The notes below the pieces were generated by a model that saw only the letters and a list, made by a program, of their open reading frames with translations, had not been told where the DNA came from and made no database searches. This document shows positions 35,096-49,482 of a stretch of DNA of 64,000 nucleotides, piece by piece (position 1 is the first letter of the stretch; every line of letters begins with the position of its first letter). The stretch is from Unio delphinus (lineage: Eukaryota > Mollusca > Bivalvia > Unionida > Unionidae): assembly GCA_029339505.1 (NCBI GenBank), contig JAQISU010000192.1, positions 1,535,001 to 1,599,000 on the forward strand, read 5' to 3'. Made by a program: the position numbers and the translations under genes.

Positions 35096-38000
35096 ATCTT
35101 TTCAAATACATTGTCTTATTTCTCGATAAAAATAGGAGAGTTGGCGGATTTGGTTTGGAAATGTCATTAATGTTTTGTTTATAAGAAATTATGAAAAAAA
35201 AACATTTTAAATTATTTTGTGTTCATCTATTATTTCGTCCTCATATAACCGCGAAAACATTGTATTGTACAGTAATTATAGGTTACTGCATTTGTATTGG
35301 AAAATATGAACGCGTTTCTCGGATGGAAATACTGCACGACAGTGGGAGTGCAGTATATCCATCCGACAAAATGAGTTCATACTTTCCCATACAAATGTAG
35401 TAATCTTTTTATTATATGTTCATTTGCTTATTCTACATAAGGCTAAATTATGTAAACAAGCATACACTACACGAAACAAAGTAACTGAAGGTATGCCGTA
35501 TTTTAAACTTACTACACAAGCGCATATTCATCAGTACACAACAACATTATTAATGCGCACATGAATTTGTACTAAATCTAGACATACATTTCTAAAGAAA
35601 ATGGCATTTTGATCTACTAAAAATTTACATTTGGAGTCATATTGTGAATGAATGCGCATTGCAACAACTATTTCCATTTGATCTGGAATTAATAGATTTT
35701 GTTATTTTTGTCGATTCTACGAAATTGCGTGATTATGGCCTGGATTTATCAGCCAATTTTACATGAAATACATAGGATTGAAGCTGCGAGGCGAAAACGT
35801 GTTCACATCTGCAAGTGTGTTTATGTTCTGTCATGAACGTTTGAAATCATAATGTGGGGAAAATATGAAGTTTTTCGATTGCAGATATAAAAAGACGCTG
35901 TGGAATTTAATGTTTCGTTCATTTTGAGTGCAGTAAGGAGAATTTAATTCCACTTGGAATATAGTCATACTTACAGACCTAAGAAAGTACATTTTTAGAA
36001 AAATCAGGATTTAAAACTGTAAGTATATTTTTTGCGATTCTTGTTACCAACTAAAGAAGACAGTTTATGCCTTGTCACTTGCATGTTATTTGTAAGGACA
36101 CCATCTGGCATTTATAGCTAGCGTAAATCCGAAACATTGTATTAAAACAAAGTTAATCCGGAATGTGCCAAAGCAGCTGGTATGTGGCAGTCCACGAAAC
36201 ATTTCGTTTAGTTCATTTAGAAACAAATTTAATCAACCAAAACGGAATGCCTCTACTACGAAAGAGTACATGATTTGTTTCCAAAGTAGTTCCTAATGCA
36301 CAACTGGATACAGGTGAGTTCAATATGAAGTTGCACGCGAGTGCAATATCGTAAAATATTGATCGATTTTGCCTGACAATGTAAAGTTAACGTAAAAAGA
36401 AATGAGCATATAATAAATCGTAATATAGTTACGTCATTCAATTTTATCGAATACCGGAACGTTAGCAACAAATTATATAATATGGAATGAAGTATCAGTT
36501 ACATCGCAAAATATTTGTGTTGCAAACGTTCTGGTATTTTTATTCCGTCGAAATTAGCTGAGATAACGCCAAACAAAATTCCACAGCCCATAATTCGAAG
36601 CGTTTTGGTCGTTGGTTAGTATCATTTGTCCAAACCTTTTAAAGAGTGGCATTGTGTAAGCTAAATGTCAAGCCAGAAAAGAATTCACAGCCCTTGGCTT
36701 TGAATAAAATGTCTACACTCTTTATAATCTAATAGAAAACTGATTGCTATAATGTGCTATACACGGTCTTGGTTGAAGGGATCTTAATATATTTCGACAA
36801 GAATGAAATACCATACCTATTATCCCTTGTATTGTATGCAACTTCCACCAAGTACGTCGAGTTACACTATAGTTCTATTATATTCCCCGGTTCATATTTA
36901 GCAACATGTGCATTGGATGAAATAAACACCATCTCTTTATTGTGACTTTTTCTGTGTTGATCTTTTTCATTTCAAAACTCGATGAATAGCCCTGAATGGG
37001 CATCCCCCTCGCATTGTGAGGGCCAAAGTTTCCGAAAAGACTAGCTGTCTAATTCGCCAATGGCTTCACAGCTACTATTCAAATGGACACAAAACCAAAG
37101 TGGGGCTTTTTAAGGTATTGTTGAAAATTTCACAAAAGCTGAATCCAGGGACGAACCTGTGTAGTTTGAGGATAGAACGCCAAAGATATAAGTTAGTGAA
37201 TTATCTGGGTCACTTATAACATTGGATGTTATGGGATCAGTTTTGGAGATGCCGATTCTTTCAAGAAAAACAGTTTGTTCGCAATACATACTGTTTTGTG
37301 GAAGGCTTCACTTCACAAAGAGGTAATTCAGTAAATTGTAATGTTAGATAAAACATAATATCGTTTTGTATTTGATGATCATAGTTATTTGCATGAAGAC
37401 TTTTTAAAATTTCAATTGAGATGTTATTTTCTAAGGCCGTTTCAAGCCTACCTAACATTTAGGTATAATGTGGTACCAGTGTATCGTTTTGTTCACCCAA
37501 TCATCAGTCGTGTTATTCGATAGGACAGAAAAGTGTGTGCTGCTTGAGACCATATTATTACCAATCTACCCATCCTATCCAAGGATATATTTTATAGGCC
37601 CCTTATACCATCCACCTTAAATACGACAAATGAAGGAAAAGTCAAATCATCATCAAAATGAAACCCAACAGTATATAGTATGGTCTCGAACATTGATAAC
37701 GGAGACATTCAAATATGTTTACACTTATACACTTCATTCCCTGTTCATGTCAGAATTGAACACCACCGTTCTGCGTACAGTAACCATAGATACAAACCTT
37801 CAGTCTGGTGACAATAACCATAGATACACAATATCACTATAAGGACAGTAACCACAGATAAACACCATTGGATGACCTTGGTCATAGATGTACCCTGTTG
37901 CATTGTGTACGTAAGACGATATTGTGACATAATAACTTCTTCATCGTTAGGAAAGAACTTTAAAATATACGACTAGACGTATGGTAAACGTGCTTGATAA

Positions 38001-38442
38001 TTTCCTCATTTAGAATTATTTTTGTGATCCTGGCAAACCGGAGGCCTGTTGGAATGGTGATGCTGGTAGTGAATAACTCAAAAGTGCCTGTCAACTATTT
38101 GTTTTAAAAACTAGATTTACCGCACAATTTAGCTTGCCGTCAGATGAAACAATAGCAATAGTAATCAATTGGGTATTAAGTCAAATACGTCCGTTTTAAA
38201 AGTAATCAAACAGGTTAATAGTCAATGGCACAGAAACAGAAGATTAAGTCTTGCTCATATATCAAGTATGCTAAAAGACACAGCCATTAGTAGCTCCGTT
38301 ACGTCACTTGAAGGTAACATAATAACCATCGAACCCTACTTTTGAAAAATATTGCTAAAGTAATTTGGGAATTTTTCACAAAAATGTTATCAGTTCTATT
38401 ACAACTGTTACACTAAAGAAGCAGAAGTTACTTCATTGTCGG
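35096..38442. other. Gene-poor AT-rich interval
   Basis: No domain, RNA gene, transposon end or tandem array is recognised over 3.3 kb. Frames stay below about 75 codons. A short acceptor/donor-like pair (ACTTACAG at about 35976, ACT|GTAAGT at 36019) encloses only 42 bases. Confidence 0.5.
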
Positions 38443-38500
38443 TATGTATGTATGTATGTATGTATGTATGTATGTATGTATGTATGTATGTATGTATGTA

Positions 38501-38573
<73 letters not shown>
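38443..38573. repeat. Compound microsatellite (TATG)n(TG)n(AG)n
   Basis: About 15 TATG units, then about 12 TG, then about 24 AG units, all with the G-containing strand on +. Confidence 0.97.
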
Positions 38574-38577
<4 letters not shown>

Positions 38578-39164
38578 GTGTTAACTTTGTAGTTAATAAC
38601 TTTTAACGTTTTTCAGACTATATCTAAGCCATATAAAAGCAATACAATGATTAAACAGGTGGGTCATACTTTATCCATGTAAATTAAGTAAATCTTGTTT
38701 AAATGTATGGCTCATTTACATCCCTAAATGGAATTGTAGTGACGTTTTATACAAAATGGTCTTGATGAAATTACAATCATTTGGACTCATCATACAGATA
38801 AACAGCGCTGATTCTATCAATTGACGGGTGATTGTAATTTGAGTATGATGTACGACTGGATATAACTACTATCCATTTACAATTTTTAGAAAAACAAAGC
38901 TACATTTTTATTATGAACACGGAAAGATAGCATAATAAACTTAGAGTTTCCTGGCAACAATTTTGTCATATGATATCATTGTTACTTGAAAAAAAAAAAC
39001 TAATACTTTGGTTTATATATTGTTATTTGTGTTGCCTGTGTTATGTGTGTTGTGTTACTCAGTATGTAATTCGGGGGATCCTTTAGATTCTGGGCTAACC
39101 CCAGATGTTTGTTCAGCACCTTGTCCTTAGAACTTGGTAGCACGTGTTAACTTATAGTAATTAG
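38574..39164. other. Unique interval, no gene recognised
   Basis: AT-rich unique sequence; nothing recognised. Confidence 0.5.
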
Positions 39165-39345
39165 ACCTCGATGACGCAGTGGTTTAGCAACATGACTTAC
39201 ACATGTGTTATCCCAGCTCGTGCGAGGATCAATCGCCCCAAATCCTCGGTTAAGAGCTCCCTACAAGTTACTATATGTATTTCACCTCGAATACCACCAT
39301 GAACCTCGACCTATGTCGCAATTAGTGCTAAGGATACATTTGTAA
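39165..39345 (+). mobile_element. Possible tRNA-like SINE fragment
   Basis: GATGACGCAGTGGTTTAGCA resembles an A box and GAGGATCAATCGCCCC, about 50 bases later, resembles a B box. Downstream is CCTCGGTTAAGAGCTCCCTA. No second copy in the window, tail or duplication confirms it. Confidence 0.35.
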
Positions 39346-39679
39346 ACAAATTTTACAATCGAAATAAACAGGAATTATTCATTTTAATTATGCAGAAATA
39401 GTTCGTTCGGGTTTTGAAAAATGAATTTGCGGACTAACAACAAGATAAGTGTTGGTCGGGTCAACCGTTCTTTTTGCAGTTGTGAATACAAAACAATAGC
39501 GTTCAATACTTTATAAGGAAGAACCTATCGTGATATGTAAAGGTGTTACGAAACACGCTCTTGGCAGGACAATGTATTGATCATGTAATAAATGTGTGCG
39601 CGTAATGGAGGGGGATGCGTGGAGCTTAATAAATATAAATTTTAAAAATGTCAAAAGACAATTCCTAAAATGGCATTAA
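39346..39679. other. Unique spacer
   Basis: AT-rich, no feature recognised. Confidence 0.45.
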
Positions 39680-40446
39680 CTTCTATCCACTTTACCAAAC
39701 AAGTTAGTCACATACCTTAATATAACTACTATCCACTTTACCAAACAAGTTAGTCACATACCTTGATATAACTACTATCCAGTTTTCCAACAAGTTAGTC
39801 ACATACCTTGATATAACTACTATCCAGTTTTCCAACAAGGAAGTCACATACCTTAATATAACTACTATCCAGTTTTCTAACAAGTTAGTCTCATACCTTG
39901 ATATAACTACTATCCAGTTTTCCAACAAGGAAGTCACATACCTTGATATAACTACTATCCAGTTTTCCAACAAGTTAGTCACTTACCTTGTTATATCTAC
40001 TATCCAGTTTTCCAACAAGGAAGTCACATACCTTGATATAACTACTATCCAGTTTTCCAACAAGGAAGTCACATACCTTGATATAACTACTATCCAGTTT
40101 TCCAACAAGTTAGTCACATACCTTGATATAACTACTATCCAGTTTTCCAACAAGTTAGTCTCATACCTTAATATAACTACTATCCAGTTTTCCAACAAGG
40201 AAGTCACATACCTTGATATAACTACTATCCAGTTTTCCAACAAGTTAGTCACATACCTTGATATAACTACTATCCAGTTTTCCGACAAGTTAGTCACATA
40301 CCTTGATATAACTACTATCCAGTTTTCCAATAAGTTAGTCACATACCTTAATATAACTACTATCCAGTTTTCCAACAAGTTAGTCACATACCTTGATATA
40401 ACTACTATCCAGTTTTCCAACAAGGAAGTCACATACCTTGATATAC
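39680..40446. repeat. 45-bp minisatellite, about 17 copies
   Basis: ATAACTACTATCCAGTTTTC followed by CAACAAGTTAGTCACATACC TTGAT repeats every 45 bp. Units alternate irregularly between AAGTTAGTC and AAGGAAGTC and between CCTTGATAT and CCTTAATAT. Because 45 is a multiple of three, the minus strand is open for 163 and 92 codons with a 15-residue period (YVTNLLENWIVVISR). No start context, neighbours or family support translation. Confidence 0.95.
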
Positions 40447-41239
40447 TGGTCAGACGAATACAATAACTGAGCAATGATATACTTACTAATAAGTAACTAA
40501 TATATTCATACGTGTAGAAATTGGAGCAAGTCCGTCAGTTATCGTAATGTATCAAATTCACTTGTATGATTTCATGCATCGCTTAATTTGTTAGGGAACG
40601 CGAGTCACAGAAGAATTTTCTTGGGTATAAATATGTTGATTGGCTTATTAATATTATCGATCTACAAACACACACACAAATTATGCATTTTTTGGGAAAT
40701 AACAATAATTTCTTTTTTTGTTGCACAACGAGTATTCGTAGGAAGTACTCGTCGCTCAATCAAATCTCTCGAAACCTATCTAACTGCATTATATGCAGTC
40801 ATTACTGTCTTTATAACGCCTGTCAGTCTCCAATTCTTTATAATAGTTCCGTACAATTCAACATTGTAACAATTAAAAAGGTAGACAAGGTAAAAGAAGA
40901 AGCTCGCTGCACATAGCATAGTGTTTAACACTGTGTAATCACATTGCATAGTGTTTAACACTGTGTAATCATTATCATCTTAAATTAGCAGAAAAATATA
41001 AATTTAAAATCAGCAGTTTTTCGAAGTTTTACCTTACAGGTAGAACTATTGATTTTTTTTATAGAAACAACATCTTCATTTCATTTTATTTAACATGTCT
41101 AGCACATAATGTGCTTTATGTGTCATATTCGTCACGAAAGAAAGAAAAAGTTATCACAAGCAATTATTTCAACATAAACGTGGATGATAATTAAAGAATG
41201 TTGCAATTAAATTTGTTTTCTATTATTTTGTTATTGCAG
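40447..41239. other. Unique interval with a short duplicated segment
   Basis: CATAGTGTTTAACACTGTGT is present twice 30 bp apart (about 40916-40970). Frames of 77-93 codons at 40588-40916 overlap in two phases and are not recognised. Confidence 0.55.
40913..40972. repeat. 30-bp direct duplication, itself palindromic
   Basis: Two tandem copies of GCATAGTGTTTAACACTGTG. AGTGTTTAACACT is a near-perfect inverted repeat in each copy. Confidence 0.8.
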
Positions 41240-41415
41240 ACCTCCAAAAATGATTCAAGGATCGATTGGAATATTTCGGATTCCTCTTGGAATTAAGTGA
41301 TTATTTGTGTCATTTTCATTTTTTGGATGTAAAGTTCTCTTCAGTAGAAAAACAATGGGATTTTAATTCGTTCCATCATCAGATACTTCAAGGAATTCGC
41401 TGACTAGGCATTTCG

Positions 41416-41516
41416 GTAAGTATTTAATTATGTGCACATGCAAAATTATCGGTACTCACTGCATATGCATGCTCTTCATCAGTATGATTTGTCACCTTAT
41501 AGTATTGTCACTCTAA
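41416..41516. other. Spacer before the long AT tract
   Basis: It begins with a consensus-like donor (TCG|GTAAGT) at 41416; see the candidate exon under findings. Confidence 0.4.
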
Positions 41517-43921
<2,405 letters not shown>

Positions 43922-44108
43922 AGGCGATGTGACTCAGTGGCTAGAGTGCTGGATTGGCGACCGAAATAGTTGGGGATCGAATCTTACTCTCGATTTAGCC
44001 TGGGTCAGCTATCGTAGTGTGTCCTTGGGCAAGGGAATTTTATCCAAGGTAATTTTATCCAATTCGCCTCAAAACTAAGTGTGGACCTTTGCCATCATAA
44101 AACATAAC
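43922..44108 (+). mobile_element. tRNA-derived SINE, family 2, best copy
   Basis: The head has A box TGACTCAGTGGCTAGAGTGC (43930 onward) and B box GGGGATCGAATC (43972-43983). The 3' domain reads CCTGGGTCAGCTATCGTAGT, GTGTCCTTGGGCAAGGGAAT, ATTCGCCTCAAAACTAAGTG. The TTTTATCCAAGGTAA segment is locally duplicated. The 3' domain is shared with the pieces at 4676 and 6968. No clear target-site duplication was found. Confidence 0.75.
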
Positions 44109-44174
44109 ATCAGACAATTTGTTAAAAAAATCTTTTCTCTGAATTGAATATAAACTGTAAGGTAGCGTTTCAAT

Positions 44175-44335
44175 CGACTGATTGCCTAAATTATGATATG
44201 TTATGTCATGTCAGACTGATTGCCTAAATTATGATATGTTATGTCATGTCAGACTTGATTGCCTAAATTATGATATGTTATGTCATGTCAGACTGATTGC
44301 CTAAATTATGATATGTTATGTCATGTCATGCTACG
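44175..44335. repeat. 38-39 bp minisatellite, about 4 copies
   Basis: GACTGATTGCCTAAATTATG followed by ATATGTTATGTCATGTCA occurs four times, almost identical; one unit has an extra T (GACTTGATTG). Confidence 0.93.
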
Positions 44336-44857
44336 CCTTGTTTCGTCATCCTTCTTTTTTTTTTAACTTAAGAAGTAGATATGCGGTATTGAACCGCCAA
44401 ATGTCAGAACTTATTGACATTTTCGAACTTTGGGAATTATTTGAAAATGACACCTAACAGAAACTAGGCATTAACCATGTTTATTTTGCAAAGAATCACG
44501 TATATATTGCTGTTCGAATGCCCTCGCATGGTAGGCTATGATATCATAATGGGAACTTAAAAACCTACATATAATTAAATCATAATTTGCTTATTTGCAC
44601 AGGCATATTTTCTCTAACATGTCGGATCATGCATTTAAAGCAGCTGGTGTACCAAATCTTACATCTGAAAAAGGCACTCTAACACCGGATGTAAACAAAA
44701 CCCAGTTTGTGTATAACTTGGATAATAACATTTCCTTCAGACGTTGTTGTCGTCATCTTATATTGCAATTTAGTAATGGAGTGTTAGAAGTACATGCAGT
44801 AATATAATTATTGTTTTGACGGCATCTTTCTTGCTTAAAAATATTTATTAGATTACA

Positions 44858-44861
<4 letters not shown>
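44336..44861. other. Unique interval, no gene recognised
   Basis: A 70-codon frame at 44595-44807 (begins around CATGTCGGATCATGC) has ordinary amino-acid composition but no recognised relative and no splice support. Confidence 0.45.

Positions 44862-44931
<70 letters not shown>
44862..44931. repeat. (CT)n microsatellite
   Basis: A pure CT run of about 70 bp. It is the only long GA/CT tract in the window whose purine strand is on the minus strand. Confidence 0.97.
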
Positions 44932-44935
<4 letters not shown>

Positions 44936-45237
44936 GCAATATCACATAATGTCAATTTCCATCATGTTCTGTGTTTTTGTATTTCGTATATTAGGTATAT
45001 AAAACAACTATACTAAAACGGAATATCTTGTGGCCAAAACATATGGTCATCTTACGATATCAAATACTTTAAACCTAGAAGCACCACAAATAGCACGGCC
45101 AAAAAAAATGTCCTAGTTCAAGTGTTAAGTGAAGGAAAGTGTCTGGTAATAAGAAAAAAAAAATCGTAAATTTTAATTCAGAAAATATGTGCAGAAACGT
45201 ATAGTGATTTGGTAAAATGCCTTGTGTATGTTAATCC

Positions 45238-45346
<109 letters not shown>

Positions 45347-46534
45347 CGCAACAATCAAAATTATAATTTTTAAGTGCAGTTCTCAATATATTTCACATTC
45401 TTTAATTAACGTCACAAGCCTTAAGAAAGAAAAACATATACGATTTACCTTCAAATATTTTGTTCCGTTTAAAACAATGCCGTATAATGACAATATTCAC
45501 TATCACAACGCTCCCCTGTAGCAATTCCTGTTCCTTTCACAAGTATGTACTAAGATGACCTTTTCAACTGGTTTGACGGATTTGATCTAATATAGATGTT
45601 TGAGAAATACCCAAGCTCCCCTTTCTGTGACTGAATAAAGGATTGTCAGTGCAGGCAAATTAGTTGATGGATTAAAGGCGCTTCAACACATGGAATACTT
45701 TGTGGTGTTCATTAATAGGAATACAAGGAGTTGAACACACAGACTTGACAAGACAGGTTTTGTACTCAATACGCTGACGGTAAAGTCTGCATGCTGACCA
45801 CTAAGCCATTTCGGCTCTTGTCGAGAAAATAAAAATAAAGTCAAATAGTAACTTCTTGGATATAATTTAGAGTTTTCGGACACAAGACATGAACCAACTC
45901 TTGCTCTTTGGGCGCAATATTTGCTGAGTCTCTCATTGTGGACACTACTTAGACACACTCCTACGCTTTTCGGACATAAGACATAAACCTCGTTTCTCTT
46001 TTTTTCGGACACATGAATTATACTAAGCCTTAAATAAGATAGCGTATTTATGTTAAAGACTTTGTCTTGAAATGTCCAAAAGTACTCGTTTACGGCACAT
46101 AATATGCTGACGTATATTTCACGCAGGTGTCTTGCTTAAATTTATAAATAGATTATTCCAATGATGTAAGGTTGTTTTCAAGTCTGAGACTTGAACCTTG
46201 TAGAATTTGAAACAAAATTTCGATTCAATCAGATTTCACACGATGTCTAAGTTCATTTAAATCCGTCATTGTAACGTACTCAGACGTCATTCCTTTTGAT
46301 AAATCATTTCCAGGAAATTTCGAGTGAGTAATTTCCTTTCTCTTTAAATATCTCCGAACACCTTTGCTTTATTTAACATTCTATATTCTACTACCCTTTT
46401 TCATTTTATGTGAGCCTTTTCCATATCGAACCACTGTTGTATTTCCTGTACAAATTTATAATGGGAGCAAATTTATATAAAATAGAATTTCATATTCAAC
46501 ATGATTTGTAAACTCAGAAACCCCGAAACATGAT
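45347..46534. other. Unique interval; weak tRNA-like segment on minus strand
   Basis: The minus strand at about 45780-45815 reads ATGGCTTAGTGGTCAGCATG, similar to an A box, but the B-box position is poor. A 109-codon minus frame at 45683-46012 overlaps it and is not recognised. Confidence 0.45.
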
Positions 46535-46965
46535 CACACAAAGTACGAACGCCACATAAAAGCGAAAAGACGCCCAATCATAATCTGGCAAAACCTGTCT
46601 ATGAATATTGTGTAATCGATCACACAAAACACGAACGCCACAGAGAGGCAAAACCTGTCTATGAATATTGTGTAATCGATCACACGAAGCACGAGCGCCA
46701 CAGAGAGGCAAAATATGTCCATCAATATTGTGTAATTGATCACACGAAGTACGAGCACCACAGAGGCAAAGCCTGTCCATGTATATTATGTAATCGATCA
46801 CACAAAACACGAACGCCACATGTAACTGAAATATGTCCCTGCATAGTGTATACTTGCAAAACACGAACGCCACACAAGCGAAATATGTAACTGCATGGTT
46901 TGTAATCGATCACACAATACAAGAACGGCCACGGATAAGCGAATGCTATCCATGCATAGTGTGTA
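46535..46965. repeat. 60-bp minisatellite, about 7 copies
   Basis: ACACGAACGCCACAGAGAGG followed by CAAAACCTGTCTATGAATAT and TGTGTAATCGATCACAC repeats at 60-bp steps in the centre (46621 and 46681). Flanking units vary in length. The minus strand is open with a 20-residue period (GVRVLCDRLHNIHRQVLPLC), expected from a period divisible by three. Confidence 0.93.
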
Positions 46966-48024
<1,059 letters not shown>

Positions 48025-49337
48025 ATTTTGTATTACTTTGAGACACTATTTGTCCTATTGATAAGTGAATAAAAAGACACTATTAACAAGTCTTTCAGCG
48101 TCACCTTCCCATAGTTGTTGTAATAGACCACGTTTGTATTAAAATCTAGATTCATCCATGGTGAAACTTACCCTGGGAACACATTACTGTCATTTCACCG
48201 TGAAAATACTAACCTCACATCGTCAATACAAAATGTAACTAAAACGCTTGGCTAACCGTAACACTTTGCACGCATTGTTGTCTGTTGTTTCCAGGATGAA
48301 TGGGACAACCTGTAACCGGCCATTTATAGATCAAATTTCGTGTGACGAAGAAAACTTCTTTTATATCGCTAGATTTTAATTCACCCTGCTTACATTCCTA
48401 TGTATTGAAGAAAAGAAAAGACTTAGAATTCGCTACAATAAGTCCCCAGACTTTCAATGGCCCGACCCCGTGCTCGATTCACCCTTGTCTTTCTAAATGT
48501 GCAACCGATACGCAGAATTTATCCAAACTAAATCGCACACATCTGAAAGGGGCGTATTTATTCTTTTCATGATAATGTTAGTATAGTTGTGACAAGGAAC
48601 TCGAATCGGATACAAAACCTTCTTTTCCCGGATTGATAGAGCCTTCAGTGTTCTTTCTGTTTCGCCAGACGACCAGAGTTGCCTTTAGAAATTACCTTTT
48701 AAAACTCTTCAAAGGAATTCTGTTTATTTGTGTCAAACTCTTGACACGGCTCTCTGTTCGTGCATATACCGGGAGAATTTATCTCTTTCCTCGATAAAAG
48801 CTTTCTATTAATGCTATTTAGGAATTGAAAGTATGAAAAAGCAGATTACAGTGGGTTTGGAACATGTCATGGAAGGCGTTTGTTGCCTTTCAATAGTGAC
48901 TGATATTGCAGCGGATAAAACGCAATCACGACTGAACTAGACAATAGATGAAGCGAATCATTCATTGGACTAAGGCTGAATTTTGAGATGTATATGAGAG
49001 AATTATAGAGCGATCTTTTCAGCACTGAGCGGATGCTAAATTTTGTGATGAATTCATTTTGGAGTTATTCTTAACACTATAAGTCAGTTAATAACGCTGG
49101 TATTGGTATCATACAGTAGTGCTGTGGTGAAAGTGACCTATGCATACACAGTGAGGCAGCCAAAATGATTTTTACATATATATTGTTTCAAGGGAACAAG
49201 AGGTAAGTAATGCTTACCTAGCTTTTAGATTTTCAATTATACTTATATACCGCATTGGATCTGATTCGACTCTTGATAGGGGGACGAATTGCAGTTCTGT
49301 AACCTGTTTGATAATGCACCCTTCCTCCCACTCTTCC
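48025..49337. other. Gene-poor interval with one strong acceptor-like site
   Basis: TCTGTTGTTTCCAG at about 48281-48294 is a good 3' splice-site match, followed by an ATG frame of 27 codons. A 76-codon frame at 48342-48572 overlaps in another phase. Nothing is recognised. Confidence 0.45.
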
Positions 49338-49482
49338 TCTGTCTGTCTGTCTGTCTCTCTATACATACATACATACATACATACATACATACATACATAC
49401 ATACATACATACATACATACATACATACATACATACATACATACATACATACATACATACATACATACATACATACATACAT
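49338..49482. repeat. Compound microsatellite (TGTC)n(CT)n(ATAC)n
   Basis: About four TGTC units, a short CT run, then about 30 ATAC units. Read on the minus strand it is (GTAT)n(GA)n(GACA)n, the same motif grammar as the + strand arrays elsewhere. Confidence 0.97.

Noticed and set aside
45683..45830. Minus-strand tRNA-like segment or SINE
   Set aside because: Only an A-box-like GGCTTAGTGGTCAGCATG is seen; the B-box position lacks GTTCGA and there is no tail or second copy.
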